Notes: generated from the sequence alone by a model not told the origin. Shown: positions 35,275 through 44,480, counted from the stretch's first letter. The stretch is 64,000 nt of DNA from Pseudomonas serbica (GCF_028823535.1 NZ_JAQIYM010000003.1:393217-457216); one strand, 5' to 3'. A program made the numbers and translations.

Positions 35275-35865
35275 TCAAGCCTTCAGGCCAAACACCTCGG
35301 CCAAATGCTGCTCATAACGCGCCACATCGGCCTCGATGTCCGGGCGTTTCATCACGTCCACACAGAGGAAAGTCGGCAAGGCGGTCATGCCGAGGAATTC
35401 GTTGGCCTTGTGGAACGGGAAGTACACCGCGTCCACGCCCTTGGCTTCGAAGAAGTCAGTCGGGTCGTCGAAGGCTTGCTGCGGCGCGTTCCAGGTCAGC
35501 GACAGCATGTACTGCTTGCCGTGAACCAGACCGCCACTGCCGTATTTCTGCGAGGCGTCGGAACGGGTGCGGCCGTCACTGGCGTAGAGACTGCCATGAC
35601 CTTCGGTGAAGACCTCGTCGATGTACTTCTTCACGGTCCAGGGCGCGCCCATCCACCAGCCGGGCATCTGGTAAATGATCACATCGGCCCAGAGGAATTT
35701 GGCAACTTCTTCAGCGACGTCGTAACCCTCGTCGATGAAGGTGGTTCTGACATCCACTCCGCCGCGATCCAGCACGCTCAGCGCGGCTTCATGCAAGGTG
35801 GTGTTGTAGCGGCCATCGGAGTGAGCGAATTTTTTGCCGCCGTTGAGCAACAGGACTTTTTTCAT
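35275..35865 (-). CDS. mdaB: MdaB-like NADPH:quinone reductase
   Basis: This 196-residue flavodoxin-fold oxidoreductase matches MdaB, which reduces quinones by two electrons with FAD and NADPH. Landmarks are LLLNGGKKFAHSDGR at the start, a flavin-binding QMPGWWMGAPW segment in the middle, and LSLTWNAP. ATG 35865 replaces a TTG-started longer frame. It is divergent from a ygiN-like quinol monooxygenase gene 164 bases away. In E. coli these two genes sit together and their products are thought to form a quinone redox cycle. Confidence 0.85.
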   Translation of the reverse strand: MKKVLLLNGGKKFAHSDGRYNTTLHEAALSVLDRGGVDVRTTFIDEGYDVAEEVAKFLWADVIIYQMPGWWMGAPWTVKKYIDEVFTEGHGSLYASDGRTRSDASQKYGSGGLVHGKQYMLSLTWNAPQQAFDDPTDFFEAKGVDAVYFPFHKANEFLGMTALPTFLCVDVMKRPDIEADVARYEQHLAEVFGLKA

Positions 35866-36029
35866 GGAAGGTCTCGGCAAGGGTCAGGAAATGAATGGCG
35901 GCAGATTAACGATCCGCCTCGCGCGGAGTAAGCGCACTTTTCGCAAAATTCATTTGACCTACACGCACGAATCGGTAAGTGATTGTTGCCTTAGACTGTG
36001 GCCAATTCTGACCTGAGGAGCGTTTTCTG

Positions 36030-36344
36030 ATGAGTGAAATGCAAGGCTTCATCCTGCACGCCAAGACCCGCCCGGAAAAATCCGACGCCTTCGAAGCGTT
36101 TTTCAGCGGCTATGTAGAAGCAAGTCGCGCCGAACCCGGCTGCATCGAATACCACATGCTGCGCGACAAGCAGGACCCGACCCTGTTTATCTTCTATGAG
36201 ATCTGGCAGTCCCAGGAGCATCTTGACGTGCACTCGAACCTGCCGCACATGAAGCAGTTCCTCGAGCAGCGCGATGAATACCTGGAGCGGGATTTCGAGA
36301 TTCGTGCCATCGAAATGATCAGCCCGTCGCCCGCTAGCCGTTGA
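36030..36344 (+). CDS. ygiN: YgiN-like quinol monooxygenase (ABM domain)
   Basis: This 104-residue antibiotic-biosynthesis-monooxygenase fold protein would act as a small cofactor-free dimer. The pattern EPGCIEYHMLRDKQDPTLF and FYEIWQSQEHLDVH is typical of YgiN-type proteins. GAGGAG nine bases upstream supports ATG 36030. It faces mdaB across a shared promoter region. Its last 11 bases overlap the end of the convergent TauE/SafE gene. Confidence 0.8.
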   Translation: MSEMQGFILHAKTRPEKSDAFEAFFSGYVEASRAEPGCIEYHMLRDKQDPTLFIFYEIWQSQEHLDVHSNLPHMKQFLEQRDEYLERDFEIRAIEMISPSPASR

Positions 36345-37098
36345 TCAACAGATGGCCGCCGAGCAAACCCAGGCCAATGAAGAACACGCGCTTGAACAAC
36401 AGGGCGCTGATCCGCTGGCGCAACCACTGCCCCAGCCACATGCCGAGCACCGCCGGGATCAGCGCCAACAGCGACGCACTCAATTCGCCGCCACCGAGGG
36501 CGCCGCGCCAGAGCAGTCCCGCGGCCAGGGCCAGGGTCGAGACGGTGAATGACAGGCCCAACGCCTGCACCAGCTCATCCTTGCTCAAGCCCAGCGCCTG
36601 CAGGTACGGCACCGCCGGAATCACGAACACCCCCGTGGCCGAGGTAATCACCCCCGTCAGCACGCCGCACAGCGGACCTAACCAGCGCTCATTGCCAGCA
36701 CCTACACGCAAGGTCGGCAGGAACAAACCGCTCAGCGCGTAGATCAACAACGCTGCGCCCAATCCGCGCACTACCCAGTGCCCACCGACCATGCCGATCC
36801 ACAGCGTACCCGCACCAGTGCCGATGAAAATCGCCAGCAGCATGGGCCACAGCCGCTTGATCAACCCCTGCAAATGCCCGCCAAAGGCCAGTTGCCAGAC
36901 GTTGGTCAGGGTCGCGGGAATGATCAACAACGCGGCAGCCTGTGACGGTGCAATAGCCAGGCCGAGCAGGCCCATGGCGATGGTTGGCAGGCCGAGGCCG
37001 ATCACACCCTTGATCACGCCGGCCAGCAGGAAGGTGGCGATGACCAGCAGCGACAGGGCCAGGCCGAGGTTCTGATAGAACGAGACGAAGGTATTCAT
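36334..37098 (-). CDS. TauE/SafE family sulfite exporter-like protein
   Basis: The 254-residue membrane protein has about eight hydrophobic helices and the two related halves of TauE/SafE transporters. GVIKGVIGLGLPTIAMGLLG is in the first half and GVLTGVITSATGVFVIPAVP in the second. Members export sulfite, sulfonates or other organic anions. It is divergent from a LysR gene across a REP-containing gap, so that regulator probably controls it. Confidence 0.85.
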   Translation of the reverse strand: MNTFVSFYQNLGLALSLLVIATFLLAGVIKGVIGLGLPTIAMGLLGLAIAPSQAAALLIIPATLTNVWQLAFGGHLQGLIKRLWPMLLAIFIGTGAGTLWIGMVGGHWVVRGLGAALLIYALSGLFLPTLRVGAGNERWLGPLCGVLTGVITSATGVFVIPAVPYLQALGLSKDELVQALGLSFTVSTLALAAGLLWRGALGGGELSASLLALIPAVLGMWLGQWLRQRISALLFKRVFFIGLGLLGGHLLING

Positions 37099-37198
37099 GG
37101 GGCTATGGTGAGCCCGGATTGGACGGTTGAAAATCTGCCATATACTGAGGGAGCCTCTTGTTTATACAGAGGCTGGCATATTTGTTGTGGCTAATGAC

Positions 37199-37279
37199 GC
37201 CTTCGCGGGCAAGCCCGCTCCTACAATGGTTATGTGAACGACACAGATCCACTGTAGGAGCGGGCTTGCCCGCGAAGGG
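37199..37279. repeat. REP doublet
   Basis: Inverted REP copies with the CGGGCAAGCCCG variant lie at 37199-37226 and 37252-37279. Unusually, they sit between two divergent genes, immediately upstream of the LysR start, where they could affect the promoter. Confidence 0.85.
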
Positions 37280-37313
37280 GCCCTCCCAGACGACACTTGT
37301 AAATGGGCTGACG

Positions 37314-38198
37314 ATGCACTTCGACATGACCGACCTGCGCCTCTACCTGAACATCCTCGACAACGGCAACATCACCGCCGGCGCCGCGCGCAGCCATCTG
37401 TCCCTGGCAGCCGCGAGCGCACGAATCCGCGCGATGGAAACGTCACTGGGCACAGATTTCCTGCAACGCGGCCGTCGCGGCGTCACACCGACGCCTGCCG
37501 GCAAGGCCCTCGCCCAACACGCCCGCGTCCTGCTGCAACAGGCCGAACGCATGCAGCAGGACCTGGCCGACTATGCCAAAGGCGTCAAAGGCCAGGTGCG
37601 GTTGTTGTGCAACACCACGGCGATCACCGAATACCTGCCGGAGTTGCTCGCCGACTTCCTGCGCGAGCACCCCAACCTCGACATCGACCTGCAGGAACTG
37701 CCCAGCACGCGCATCACCCACGCCTTGCGCCAGGGCGCAGCCGACCTGGGTATCGTCTCCGACGCGGTGGACACCCACTCCCTTGAAACCCTGCCCTTTC
37801 GTGACGATCCGCTGGTGTTGATCATGCCGCCCGGGCATCCCCTGGCCGAGGGCGAACCGCCAGGTTTCAGCGATACGTTGCAGCACGATTACGTGGGACT
37901 GGCCGCCAACAGCGCACTCGCGGTGTACCTCGAAGAACAGGCGTTGCACGCGGGTATGCGTATGCAGATCCGCATCCGTGCGGAAGGCTTCGACGGGGTG
38001 ATTCGCATGGTCGCTCGCGGCGCCGGGCTGGCAATCGTGCCGCTGGCGGCGATCCAGCGACGGGAACTGGATCAGCCGCTCAACAGCTACGCGCTAAAGG
38101 AGGATTGGGCACAGCGAAAACTACTGCTGTGCGCCCGCTCGTTCGCTGGCCTGCCCGGTTATGCCAGAGCGCTGCTCGAGGCCTTGCGCACTGAGTGA
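37314..38198 (+). CDS. LysR-family transcriptional regulator
   Basis: This 294-residue regulator has a slightly variant LysR winged helix (about 5-65; GNITAGAARSHLSLAAASARI) and a substrate-binding domain with EYLPELLADFLREHPNLDID. A start at ATG 37314 or 37326 is possible; neither has a strong ribosome site, and the longer frame from 37158 reads through the REP pair and is rejected. It is divergent from the TauE/SafE exporter gene. Its 3' end overlaps the convergent APC permease gene by 78 bases, longer than the usual tail-to-tail overlap. Confidence 0.85.
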   Translation: MHFDMTDLRLYLNILDNGNITAGAARSHLSLAAASARIRAMETSLGTDFLQRGRRGVTPTPAGKALAQHARVLLQQAERMQQDLADYAKGVKGQVRLLCNTTAITEYLPELLADFLREHPNLDIDLQELPSTRITHALRQGAADLGIVSDAVDTHSLETLPFRDDPLVLIMPPGHPLAEGEPPGFSDTLQHDYVGLAANSALAVYLEEQALHAGMRMQIRIRAEGFDGVIRMVARGAGLAIVPLAAIQRRELDQPLNSYALKEDWAQRKLLLCARSFAGLPGYARALLEALRTE

Positions 38199-39578
38199 GG
38201 CCGGTTTGGGCTTCCTGAAAAACAGGCCGTAGACCACCGTCAGCAGCAACAGGAACGGCACGCCGAACACCAGGGTCATCTTGAAGGCCTCGGTGAAGTA
38301 GGTGGTGATCATCACCGCCCCCATCAGCACCAGTCCCAACAGCGTGCTGAAGGGGAACAGGCGCATGCGAAACGACAGTTTTCGCTCGCCGTGGCGCTGG
38401 TGATAACGACGGAAACAGTAGTGGGTCAGGAAGATCATGAACCAGGTGAAGATGGCGCCGAACATCGAGATCGCCATCATCAGGGTGAACGAACTTTCCG
38501 GGTACAGGATGTTGAGCAACGTCGCCAGGGCAATGCCCGAACTCGACAACAACAGGGCATTGAGCGGAATCCCGGTCTTGCTCAGCTTGCCCATGGACTT
38601 GGGTGCGTAACCGCCACGGGACAGGCTGAACATCATGCGCGTGGTGATGTACAACTGGCTGTTCATCGCCGACAGCGCGGCGATCAGGATCACGAAATTC
38701 ATCACCCCGGTGGCGCCGGGAATGCCGATGGCTTGCATGACCGTGACGAACGGACTCTGGGCATGACCGGCCTGGACCCACGGCACGATCGCCAGCATCA
38801 GGGCGAGGGTCAGCAGGTAGAACACCACCAGCCGCACGATGGTCGCGCGAAAGGCTTTCTTCACCGCTTGCTCCGGGTCCTGTGCCTCACCGGCGGCCAC
38901 CGCGATCATCTCCACGCTCAGATAACTGAAGATCGACACGATGACCGCGACCCACATGCCCTGCAGGCCATTGGGGAAAAAACCGCCGTGGGCGGTGTAG
39001 TTGTGCACGCCGTATTCCGGGTTGCCGGAACCGAACACCACGTACACCGCGAGGATGATGAAACCGACAATCGCGCCGATCTTGATGGTCGAGAACCAGT
39101 ACTCGAAAGTACCGAATGTCTTCACGCTGATCGCGTTGAGCACGATCAGCACACTGGAGAACGAGACGATCCACACCCACTCCGGCACGTTGGCAAACCA
39201 GTACTTCATGTACATCGCCACCGCCGTTACCTCCGTGCCGACCGCCAGCACGATCGCCGCCCAATAGGCGTAGCGCACGAGGAATCCGGCCAGCGGGCTG
39301 ACATAGAATTCGGCATAGGCACCAAACGAACCGGAGGTCGAATGGGCCACGGTCATTTCCGCCAGGCAGCCCATCAACAACAGCGTGATGATCGCGCCGA
39401 TGGCATAGCTGAGCAGCACGCTCGGCCCGGCATAGCCGATCGCGTAGGCACTGCCCATGAACAGCCCGGTGCCGATCGCACCGCCAATGGCGATCATGCT
39501 CATCTGCCCGGAGGTCAGCTGCCGCCGCAGGCCCTGTTCGCGGTTGGATATCGTTTCAAAACCGGTGTTATCGGTCAT
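38121..39578 (-). CDS. APC-family amino acid permease
   Basis: The 485-residue inner-membrane transporter has 12 predicted helices and the APC N-terminal signature IAIGGAIGTGLFMGSAYAIG at about 30-50. It belongs to the amino acid transporter group. It is the third gene on the strand after kynU and the OprD porin (88 bases after oprD). It is therefore probably co-expressed with them, with tryptophan, kynurenine or a related amino acid as likely substrate. The C-terminal 25 residues lie in the overlap with the LysR gene. Confidence 0.88.
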   Translation of the reverse strand: MTDNTGFETISNREQGLRRQLTSGQMSMIAIGGAIGTGLFMGSAYAIGYAGPSVLLSYAIGAIITLLLMGCLAEMTVAHSTSGSFGAYAEFYVSPLAGFLVRYAYWAAIVLAVGTEVTAVAMYMKYWFANVPEWVWIVSFSSVLIVLNAISVKTFGTFEYWFSTIKIGAIVGFIILAVYVVFGSGNPEYGVHNYTAHGGFFPNGLQGMWVAVIVSIFSYLSVEMIAVAAGEAQDPEQAVKKAFRATIVRLVVFYLLTLALMLAIVPWVQAGHAQSPFVTVMQAIGIPGATGVMNFVILIAALSAMNSQLYITTRMMFSLSRGGYAPKSMGKLSKTGIPLNALLLSSSGIALATLLNILYPESSFTLMMAISMFGAIFTWFMIFLTHYCFRRYHQRHGERKLSFRMRLFPFSTLLGLVLMGAVMITTYFTEAFKMTLVFGVPFLLLLTVVYGLFFRKPKPASLSAQGLEQRSGITGQASERAGAQQ

Positions 39579-39666
39579 TTTTTATGTCCTCTGAATATTG
39601 TCTTTCTTGAAGAGCACGTCTTGGTTTTTACCCGGTGGGGATCAGCCACGCACAGCAGGACACGGA

Positions 39667-40980
39667 TCAGAAAATACTCAGTGGATACTCGATGATGACG
39701 CGCACTTCGTTGTTGTCCGTGGTATCGGCCTGCGCCACTTGTGCGGTCGAGCGCACACTGGCCTGGCGCACCCGCACCGACAGGTCCCTGGCCTTGCCCG
39801 ACTGCACGACGTAGCGCGCTTCGATGTCGCGCTCCCAGCGCTTGCCGTCGTCGCCGTAGCGTCCATAGGCGCCATTGGGACCACCGTCGTAATGGCTGTC
39901 GTCGATATGGTCACCACTGACGTAACGCGACATGAAGCTCAGGCCCGGCACGCCGAAGGCCGCCATGTCCAGGTCATAACGCAGTTGCCATGAGCGTTCG
40001 TTGGGGGCGTTGAAGTCGAGCACCTGGACCGAGTTGGCGAGGAAAATCGAAGTGCCCGGTTGCTGGTCGAAACCCAGGTAATCGAACGGCTCATTGCCAT
40101 CGACCTGTTGATACGCCAGGGTCAATCGATGGGCACCGAACTTGTAGGCGCTGGCCAGCGACCAGGTGGTGTTGTCGATCTTGCCGGCCAGGCTCTGACC
40201 ATCGTCGTTAGTGCGGTAAATGTTGAAATCCAGGTTCAGCGACTGGCCTTCACCCAGGGCAAAGGTGTAGTTGGTGTTGGCGTAGTACTGCCGCCAGATA
40301 TCGGTGAACTGCGAACCGTACAGGCTGACGCTCAGTTGATCGCTCAGGGCGTAACTGCCGCCCAGATAATCGACGCTGCGTGTTTCCACGCCAGCGTACA
40401 GCGCTTTCAGTGCGCCATCGGCATTGGTCGAATTGCTGTCGTTGCCGGCAGTGAAATGACCGATGTCCAGTTGCAGGGCCTTGAGCTCATTGCTGGTCAG
40501 CTGAAAGCCGGTGGCCACGCTGGTGAACAGTCGCGCATTGCCGGTGCCGAACACCGGGTTGAGCGGCGTCAGGTTGCCGTACTTGAGTTCGGTGCGGGAT
40601 ATCCGCGCCTTCACCGCGCCGCCCGCTTCGGAGTACTCATCCTCGGGACGACCCTCTCCATCCACCGGCAGCAAACCTGTGCCCGTACGTCCCTTGCCAC
40701 TGTCGAGCTTGATGCCCAGTTGCGCGTAGGCATCGACCCCGAACCCCACCGTGCCCTGGGTGTAGCCGGAGCGGTAATCGAGCATGATCCCGTGGGCCCA
40801 TTCATCCCGGTAATTCTGACCACCCGGGTTGTTGAGGTTGTTGCGGTAGAAGTAGAAGTTACGGTTGGTCAGGGTCAGGCTACTGTCTTCGACGAATCCA
40901 TTGTCGGTGGCGGCATACGCCATTTGTCCTAGGCAACTGCTGATGGCGAGCGGCAACGCGGGCCAGGTGAACAGTCTCAT
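39667..40980 (-). CDS. OprD-family outer membrane porin
   Basis: This 437-residue protein has a signal peptide ending at AYA (about residue 23) and the OprD fold. Landmarks are SLTLTNRNFYFYR near the mature N-terminus, SRTELKYGNLTPLNPVF in the middle and a C-terminal VRVIIEYPLSIF, ending in the terminal Phe required for outer-membrane insertion. AAGGAG eight bases upstream supports ATG 40980. Lying 102 bases downstream of kynU on the same strand, it probably admits a pathway substrate such as kynurenine or tryptophan. Confidence 0.9.
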   Translation of the reverse strand: MRLFTWPALPLAISSCLGQMAYAATDNGFVEDSSLTLTNRNFYFYRNNLNNPGGQNYRDEWAHGIMLDYRSGYTQGTVGFGVDAYAQLGIKLDSGKGRTGTGLLPVDGEGRPEDEYSEAGGAVKARISRTELKYGNLTPLNPVFGTGNARLFTSVATGFQLTSNELKALQLDIGHFTAGNDSNSTNADGALKALYAGVETRSVDYLGGSYALSDQLSVSLYGSQFTDIWRQYYANTNYTFALGEGQSLNLDFNIYRTNDDGQSLAGKIDNTTWSLASAYKFGAHRLTLAYQQVDGNEPFDYLGFDQQPGTSIFLANSVQVLDFNAPNERSWQLRYDLDMAAFGVPGLSFMSRYVSGDHIDDSHYDGGPNGAYGRYGDDGKRWERDIEARYVVQSGKARDLSVRVRQASVRSTAQVAQADTTDNNEVRVIIEYPLSIF

Positions 40981-41040
40981 TCTGCGTGCTCCTTATTATT
41001 GTGATTGCACAGAACTGTTAATCGAGGACGACCGAAACCC

Positions 41041-41060
41041 TGCTGCCGGGAAACCCGGCA
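41041..41060. other. Hairpin between kynU and the porin gene
   Basis: TGCCGGG (41044-41050) pairs perfectly with CCCGGCA (41054-41060) around AAA. No T run follows on either strand, so it is probably an intra-operon mRNA hairpin rather than a terminator. Confidence 0.4.
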
Positions 41061-41082
41061 ACAAGGGTGAACATCGGCGGTA

Positions 41083-42333
41083 TCAGGTGACGCTGTGGCG
41101 GACCTGGAATTGCGCTTGCGCCCAGGTTTTCTGATCGAGAATCTCGCCAAGGATCTGCACCGCATCCCAGACCTCGGTGAAGGTCGTGTACAGCGGGGTA
41201 AAGCCGAAGCGCATGATCCGCGGCTCGCGGTAATCGCCGATCACGCCCCGGGCGATCAAGGCCTGGATCACCGCATAACCTTCAGGGTGTTCGAAGCTGA
41301 CATGGCTGCCACGCTTGGCATGTTCACGCGGTGTGACCAGGGTCAACTCATGAGCGGCGCAGCGCTGCTCGACCAGTTCGATGAACAGGTCCGTCAGGGC
41401 CAGGGATTTGTGGCGCAGGGAGGCCATGTCGGTCTGGGCAAAAACGTCCAGCCCGCACTCGACCATCGCCAAGGAAGTGATCGGCTGGGTGCCACACAAG
41501 TAGCGCGCAATGCCGCTGCTCGGCTCGTAGCGCGACTCCATGGCGAACTGCCGCGAGTGGCCGAACCAACCCGACAGCGGCTGCGCCACCAGGTCGCACA
41601 ACTGTGGATTGACCCAGACAAACGCCTGCGAACCCGGACCGCCATTGAGGTACTTGTAGGTGCAGCCGATGGCGTAGTCGGCGCCCGCCTGATGCAGGTC
41701 CACCGGCACCGCGCCGGCGGAATGCGCCAGGTCCCAGATGGCCAGCGCGCCACACTCGTGAGCCAGTGCGGTCAAGGCTTGCATGTCGTGCATGTAACCC
41801 GTCTTGTAATTGACGTGGGTGAGCATCACCACTGCCGTGTCCTGATCGATCGCTTGCGGCAGCTCTTCAGGGCTGTCGACCAGGCGCAGGCTGTAACCCT
41901 GCTGCAGCATGTCGGCCAGGCCTTCGGCGATGTACAGGTCCGTGGGGAAGTTACTGCTTTCGGTGACAATCACCCGTCGGGTTGGCGACCTGCTGGCTTG
42001 CACACGTAGCGCGGCACTGAGCACCTTGAACAGGTTGATCGACGTCGTGTCGGTCACCACCACTTCACCGTCACGGGCGCCGATCAGCCCGGCCAGGCGA
42101 TTTCCCAAGCGCTCGGAAAGCTCACGCCAACCGGCAGTGTTCCAGCTACGGATCAGGCCATTGCCCCACTCTTGGACGATCACCTCCTGAGCACGCGCCA
42201 ATGCCGCGACCGGGCGCGCGCCCAGCGAATTGCCATCGAGATAAATCACACCGTCGGGTAGCGCAAATTGCTGGCGTAGCGGCGCGAGAGTGTCCTGGGC
42301 ATCAAGCGCCAGGCAATCGTTTCTTGTTGTCAT
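41083..42333 (-). CDS. kynU: Kynureninase
   Basis: Kynureninase cleaves L-kynurenine to anthranilate and alanine with pyridoxal phosphate. The 416-residue protein has [11 protein letters not shown] near the N-terminus, the PLP-phosphate region [13 protein letters not shown], a cofactor-contacting [16 protein letters not shown] block and the Schiff-base Lys227 in [12 protein letters not shown]. The length is normal. AGGA eight bases upstream supports ATG 42333. It is divergent from kynR and is the first of a probable kynU-porin-permease transcription unit. Confidence 0.96.
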   Translation of the reverse strand: MTTRNDCLALDAQDTLAPLRQQFALPDGVIYLDGNSLGARPVAALARAQEVIVQEWGNGLIRSWNTAGWRELSERLGNRLAGLIGARDGEVVVTDTTSINLFKVLSAALRVQASRSPTRRVIVTESSNFPTDLYIAEGLADMLQQGYSLRLVDSPEELPQAIDQDTAVVMLTHVNYKTGYMHDMQALTALAHECGALAIWDLAHSAGAVPVDLHQAGADYAIGCTYKYLNGGPGSQAFVWVNPQLCDLVAQPLSGWFGHSRQFAMESRYEPSSGIARYLCGTQPITSLAMVECGLDVFAQTDMASLRHKSLALTDLFIELVEQRCAAHELTLVTPREHAKRGSHVSFEHPEGYAVIQALIARGVIGDYREPRIMRFGFTPLYTTFTEVWDAVQILGEILDQKTWAQAQFQVRHSVT

Positions 42334-42419
42334 CGGGTGTCCTGTTCTTTGAAGGTCGTAGCGTTTGTTCAGGCGTTTTCGGGCCTTTTCTGTGGAGAGA
42401 TAATGAACGAAGCATTGGA

Positions 42420-42474
42420 GAATTTTCGTGCAAAGTGAGCAGCCGTATAGTACTTATCTCGCAGAAAATTCGAA
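42420..42474. promoter_or_regulatory. Candidate KynR operator in the kynU-kynR gap
   Basis: GAATTTTCGTGC (42420-42431) and GCAGAAAATTC (42461-42471) form a near-perfect inverted repeat with about 30 bases between arms. The right arm continues as the palindrome AATTCGAATT. Lrp-type regulators bind such AT-rich, phased sites. The motif TCTCGCAGAAAATTCGAA at 42457-42474 has a close relative in front of kynB. Confidence 0.45.
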
Positions 42475-42507
42475 TTCAATGCCCATTAGCACGGATTTAT
42501 TTCAACC

Positions 42508-42981
42508 ATGAATCTCGACTCGACAGACCTGCGAATCCTCCATCAACTGCAGCAGGATGGCCGTATCAGCAACCAGGAACTGGCGGAGAAAGTCGCCCTG
42601 TCGCCGTCGGCCTGTCTACGCCGCTTGCGTCTGCTGGAAAGCGAGGGAGTCATTTCCGGCTACCGCGCCGTGCTGAATGCCGAGCGGCTGGGAATCGAAC
42701 TGGAGGCCATCGTCCATGTGTCATTGCGACAGGACGTCGAGGACTGGCACGAGACCTTTATCAAGAAGGTCCAGTCGTGGCCGGAAGTGGTCACCGCGTA
42801 CGTGATCACCGGCGCGAGCAACTATGTGCTGCGGGTGCAAGCGCGCAACCTCAAGCACTTCTCCGATTTCATCGTCAACCACTTGAACCGCACGGCGGGC
42901 GTGACCGACATCCGCTCGGAAATCGTCCTGCAGAAAATCAAGGAGCGCGAAGCGTTGCTGGACCTGGTGGTGCGCAAGTAA
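42508..42981 (+). CDS. kynR: Lrp/AsnC-family regulator of kynurenine genes
   Basis: The 157-residue regulator has an N-terminal helix-turn-helix (about 1-60; ISNQELAEKVALSPSACLRR) and a C-terminal RAM effector domain with VITGASNYVLRV. It matches KynR, which in P. aeruginosa activates kyn genes in response to kynurenine, and it sits divergent to kynU as there. A short 174-base shared promoter region separates them. No strong ribosome site precedes ATG 42508. Confidence 0.9.
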   Translation: MNLDSTDLRILHQLQQDGRISNQELAEKVALSPSACLRRLRLLESEGVISGYRAVLNAERLGIELEAIVHVSLRQDVEDWHETFIKKVQSWPEVVTAYVITGASNYVLRVQARNLKHFSDFIVNHLNRTAGVTDIRSEIVLQKIKEREALLDLVVRK

Positions 42982-43002
42982 GGGAGCAATGCACTGCTAA
43001 AC

Positions 43003-43094
43003 CTGTGGGAGCGGGCTTGCTCGCGAAGAGGGAGTGTCAGTTGACATCAATGTTCACTGGACCACCGCATTCGCGAGCAAGCCCGCTCCCACAG
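43003..43094. repeat. REP doublet
   Basis: Inverted REP copies lie at 43003-43028 and 43069-43094, in the opposite arm order to the other doublets, between the convergent kynR and antR genes. Confidence 0.85.
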
Positions 43095-43101
43095 GGTTCG
43101 C

Positions 43102-44115
43102 TCAGAAGCCGCGCATGCGCCGGGCTTCATTGCGCTGCAAGGTCATGCTCGGGGATTCGTCGAACAGCTTGCGGTACTCGGCGGAAAAACGCCCCAGGTG
43201 GCTGAATCCCCAGCCCATGGCGATCGCGGAAATATTGCGCGCCGAACCGTGCTCAAGGATCTCCTGGCGTACACCGTTCAATCGGTATTTCTTCAGGTAG
43301 ACCATCGGTGACAACGCGAAGTACTTCTTGAACGCCTCGAACAGCTTGAAGCGCGAAACCCCGGCGGCGAGTTCAATGTCCTCCAGATGCAGGGCCTCGC
43401 GAGCATTGTCGTGAATGTATTGCCGCGCCCGGATCAGGTAGTGCGGCAACTTCACGCCCAGCACTTCGCGCAGCTCTTCCGAATAATTGTTCGGCTGAGC
43501 GAGGATCAAGCCTTTGATCAAAGAGCTTTCAATGTCCCGGGTGAAGGCGACCTGCTCGTAGAGTTCGCTGCTGCGTTCCAGCTCGGCGATGAAATAGCGC
43601 GCCATGCGCCACCAAGACGCCGACGCTCCGTCGACCGCATCCATCATCGGCTCGAAGCGCAGCGGCTCGTCCAGCGGTCTTTGCAGCAAGCCTTGCAGGG
43701 ACTCGCTCATGGCAACGCGGGTGATTACCACCTGGACTTTGCGGCAATCGCCGGAAATCGCCAGCAGCTGGTTTTCATTCGGGGAAATGATCACCCCCTG
43801 GTCGCGGTCGGATTTCACCACGCTGCCGTTCTTGCTCAGTTCCTGCTCGCCCACCAGGGGCAGGCTCAGGCTGTAACTGCTGAAGTGTTCGGGATCTTCG
43901 ATATCAATGGTGACATCGGTGCCGTACTCGATGGTGCCCAGGGTCGTGGCCATCGACTTGAACATGTTGGCGCTGTGATGGAAGCGGATTCGCTCGGGCG
44001 TCGTGGTCACGAGTCGATGCGGCCCGCAAATACCGGACATCCAGTTTCTCGCGGCCTCAAGATCATCGCTGTCGACACGAATGTCGCGACACTGCGGATC
44101 GGTTTTGCTGTTCAT
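43102..44115 (-). CDS. antR: AraC-family activator of anthranilate dioxygenase
   Basis: The 337-residue protein has a C-terminal AraC DNA-binding domain (about 230-330; LHLEDIELAAGVSRFKLFEA and ISAIAMGWGFSHLGRF) and an N-terminal effector domain of the XylS/BenR/AntR type. It is divergent from antABC and matches AntR, which activates those genes with anthranilate. ATG 44115 gives the normal length; the frame extending to 44478 would run across the promoter region and is rejected. Confidence 0.9.
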   Translation of the reverse strand: MNSKTDPQCRDIRVDSDDLEAARNWMSGICGPHRLVTTTPERIRFHHSANMFKSMATTLGTIEYGTDVTIDIEDPEHFSSYSLSLPLVGEQELSKNGSVVKSDRDQGVIISPNENQLLAISGDCRKVQVVITRVAMSESLQGLLQRPLDEPLRFEPMMDAVDGASASWWRMARYFIAELERSSELYEQVAFTRDIESSLIKGLILAQPNNYSEELREVLGVKLPHYLIRARQYIHDNAREALHLEDIELAAGVSRFKLFEAFKKYFALSPMVYLKKYRLNGVRQEILEHGSARNISAIAMGWGFSHLGRFSAEYRKLFDESPSMTLQRNEARRMRGF

Positions 44116-44480
44116 CACGGTGCACCCACGGGCTATTTTCCAGCGCGCTCTGACGGCGCGTCTCAGGCGTGGAAAAGGCAAGTTCCAAGCCATTGAACGC
44201 CGGCGCCAACTAAGTGGATAGCAATCCTCGACTATGCGGATAACGCAGCCGGTGAACGCCTCCAACAGGCACTCGACGTTGCGCAAGACAGTACCTGATT
44301 GCTGCAAACAGGGGCAGCCGTTCATCGTTTGGTGCGCGGTTTGGGTAGTCACTGCCCAGCCAAGTGTTACCCCACAAATTTTATGGACTGCCTTCGCCCA
44401 CAAACCGGATAGACCCCTGCCCACCCCACTCCCTCTAATGCGCACACCGATTAGCCCCAATAAAAAACAGGTGCACACCC
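44116..44480. promoter_or_regulatory. Divergent antR-antA promoter region
   Basis: These 365 bases carry no gene and must hold the antA promoter and AntR sites. Repeated blocks containing TGCCC (near 44352-44360, 44420-44425) and GGATA (near 44215, 44238, 44408) resemble parts of AraC/XylS half-sites, but I cannot define a spaced pair confidently. Confidence 0.4.

Noticed and set aside
44116..44478. Long N-terminal extension of antR
   Set aside because: It would fill the antR-antA promoter region and exceed the family length; ATG 44115 fits.
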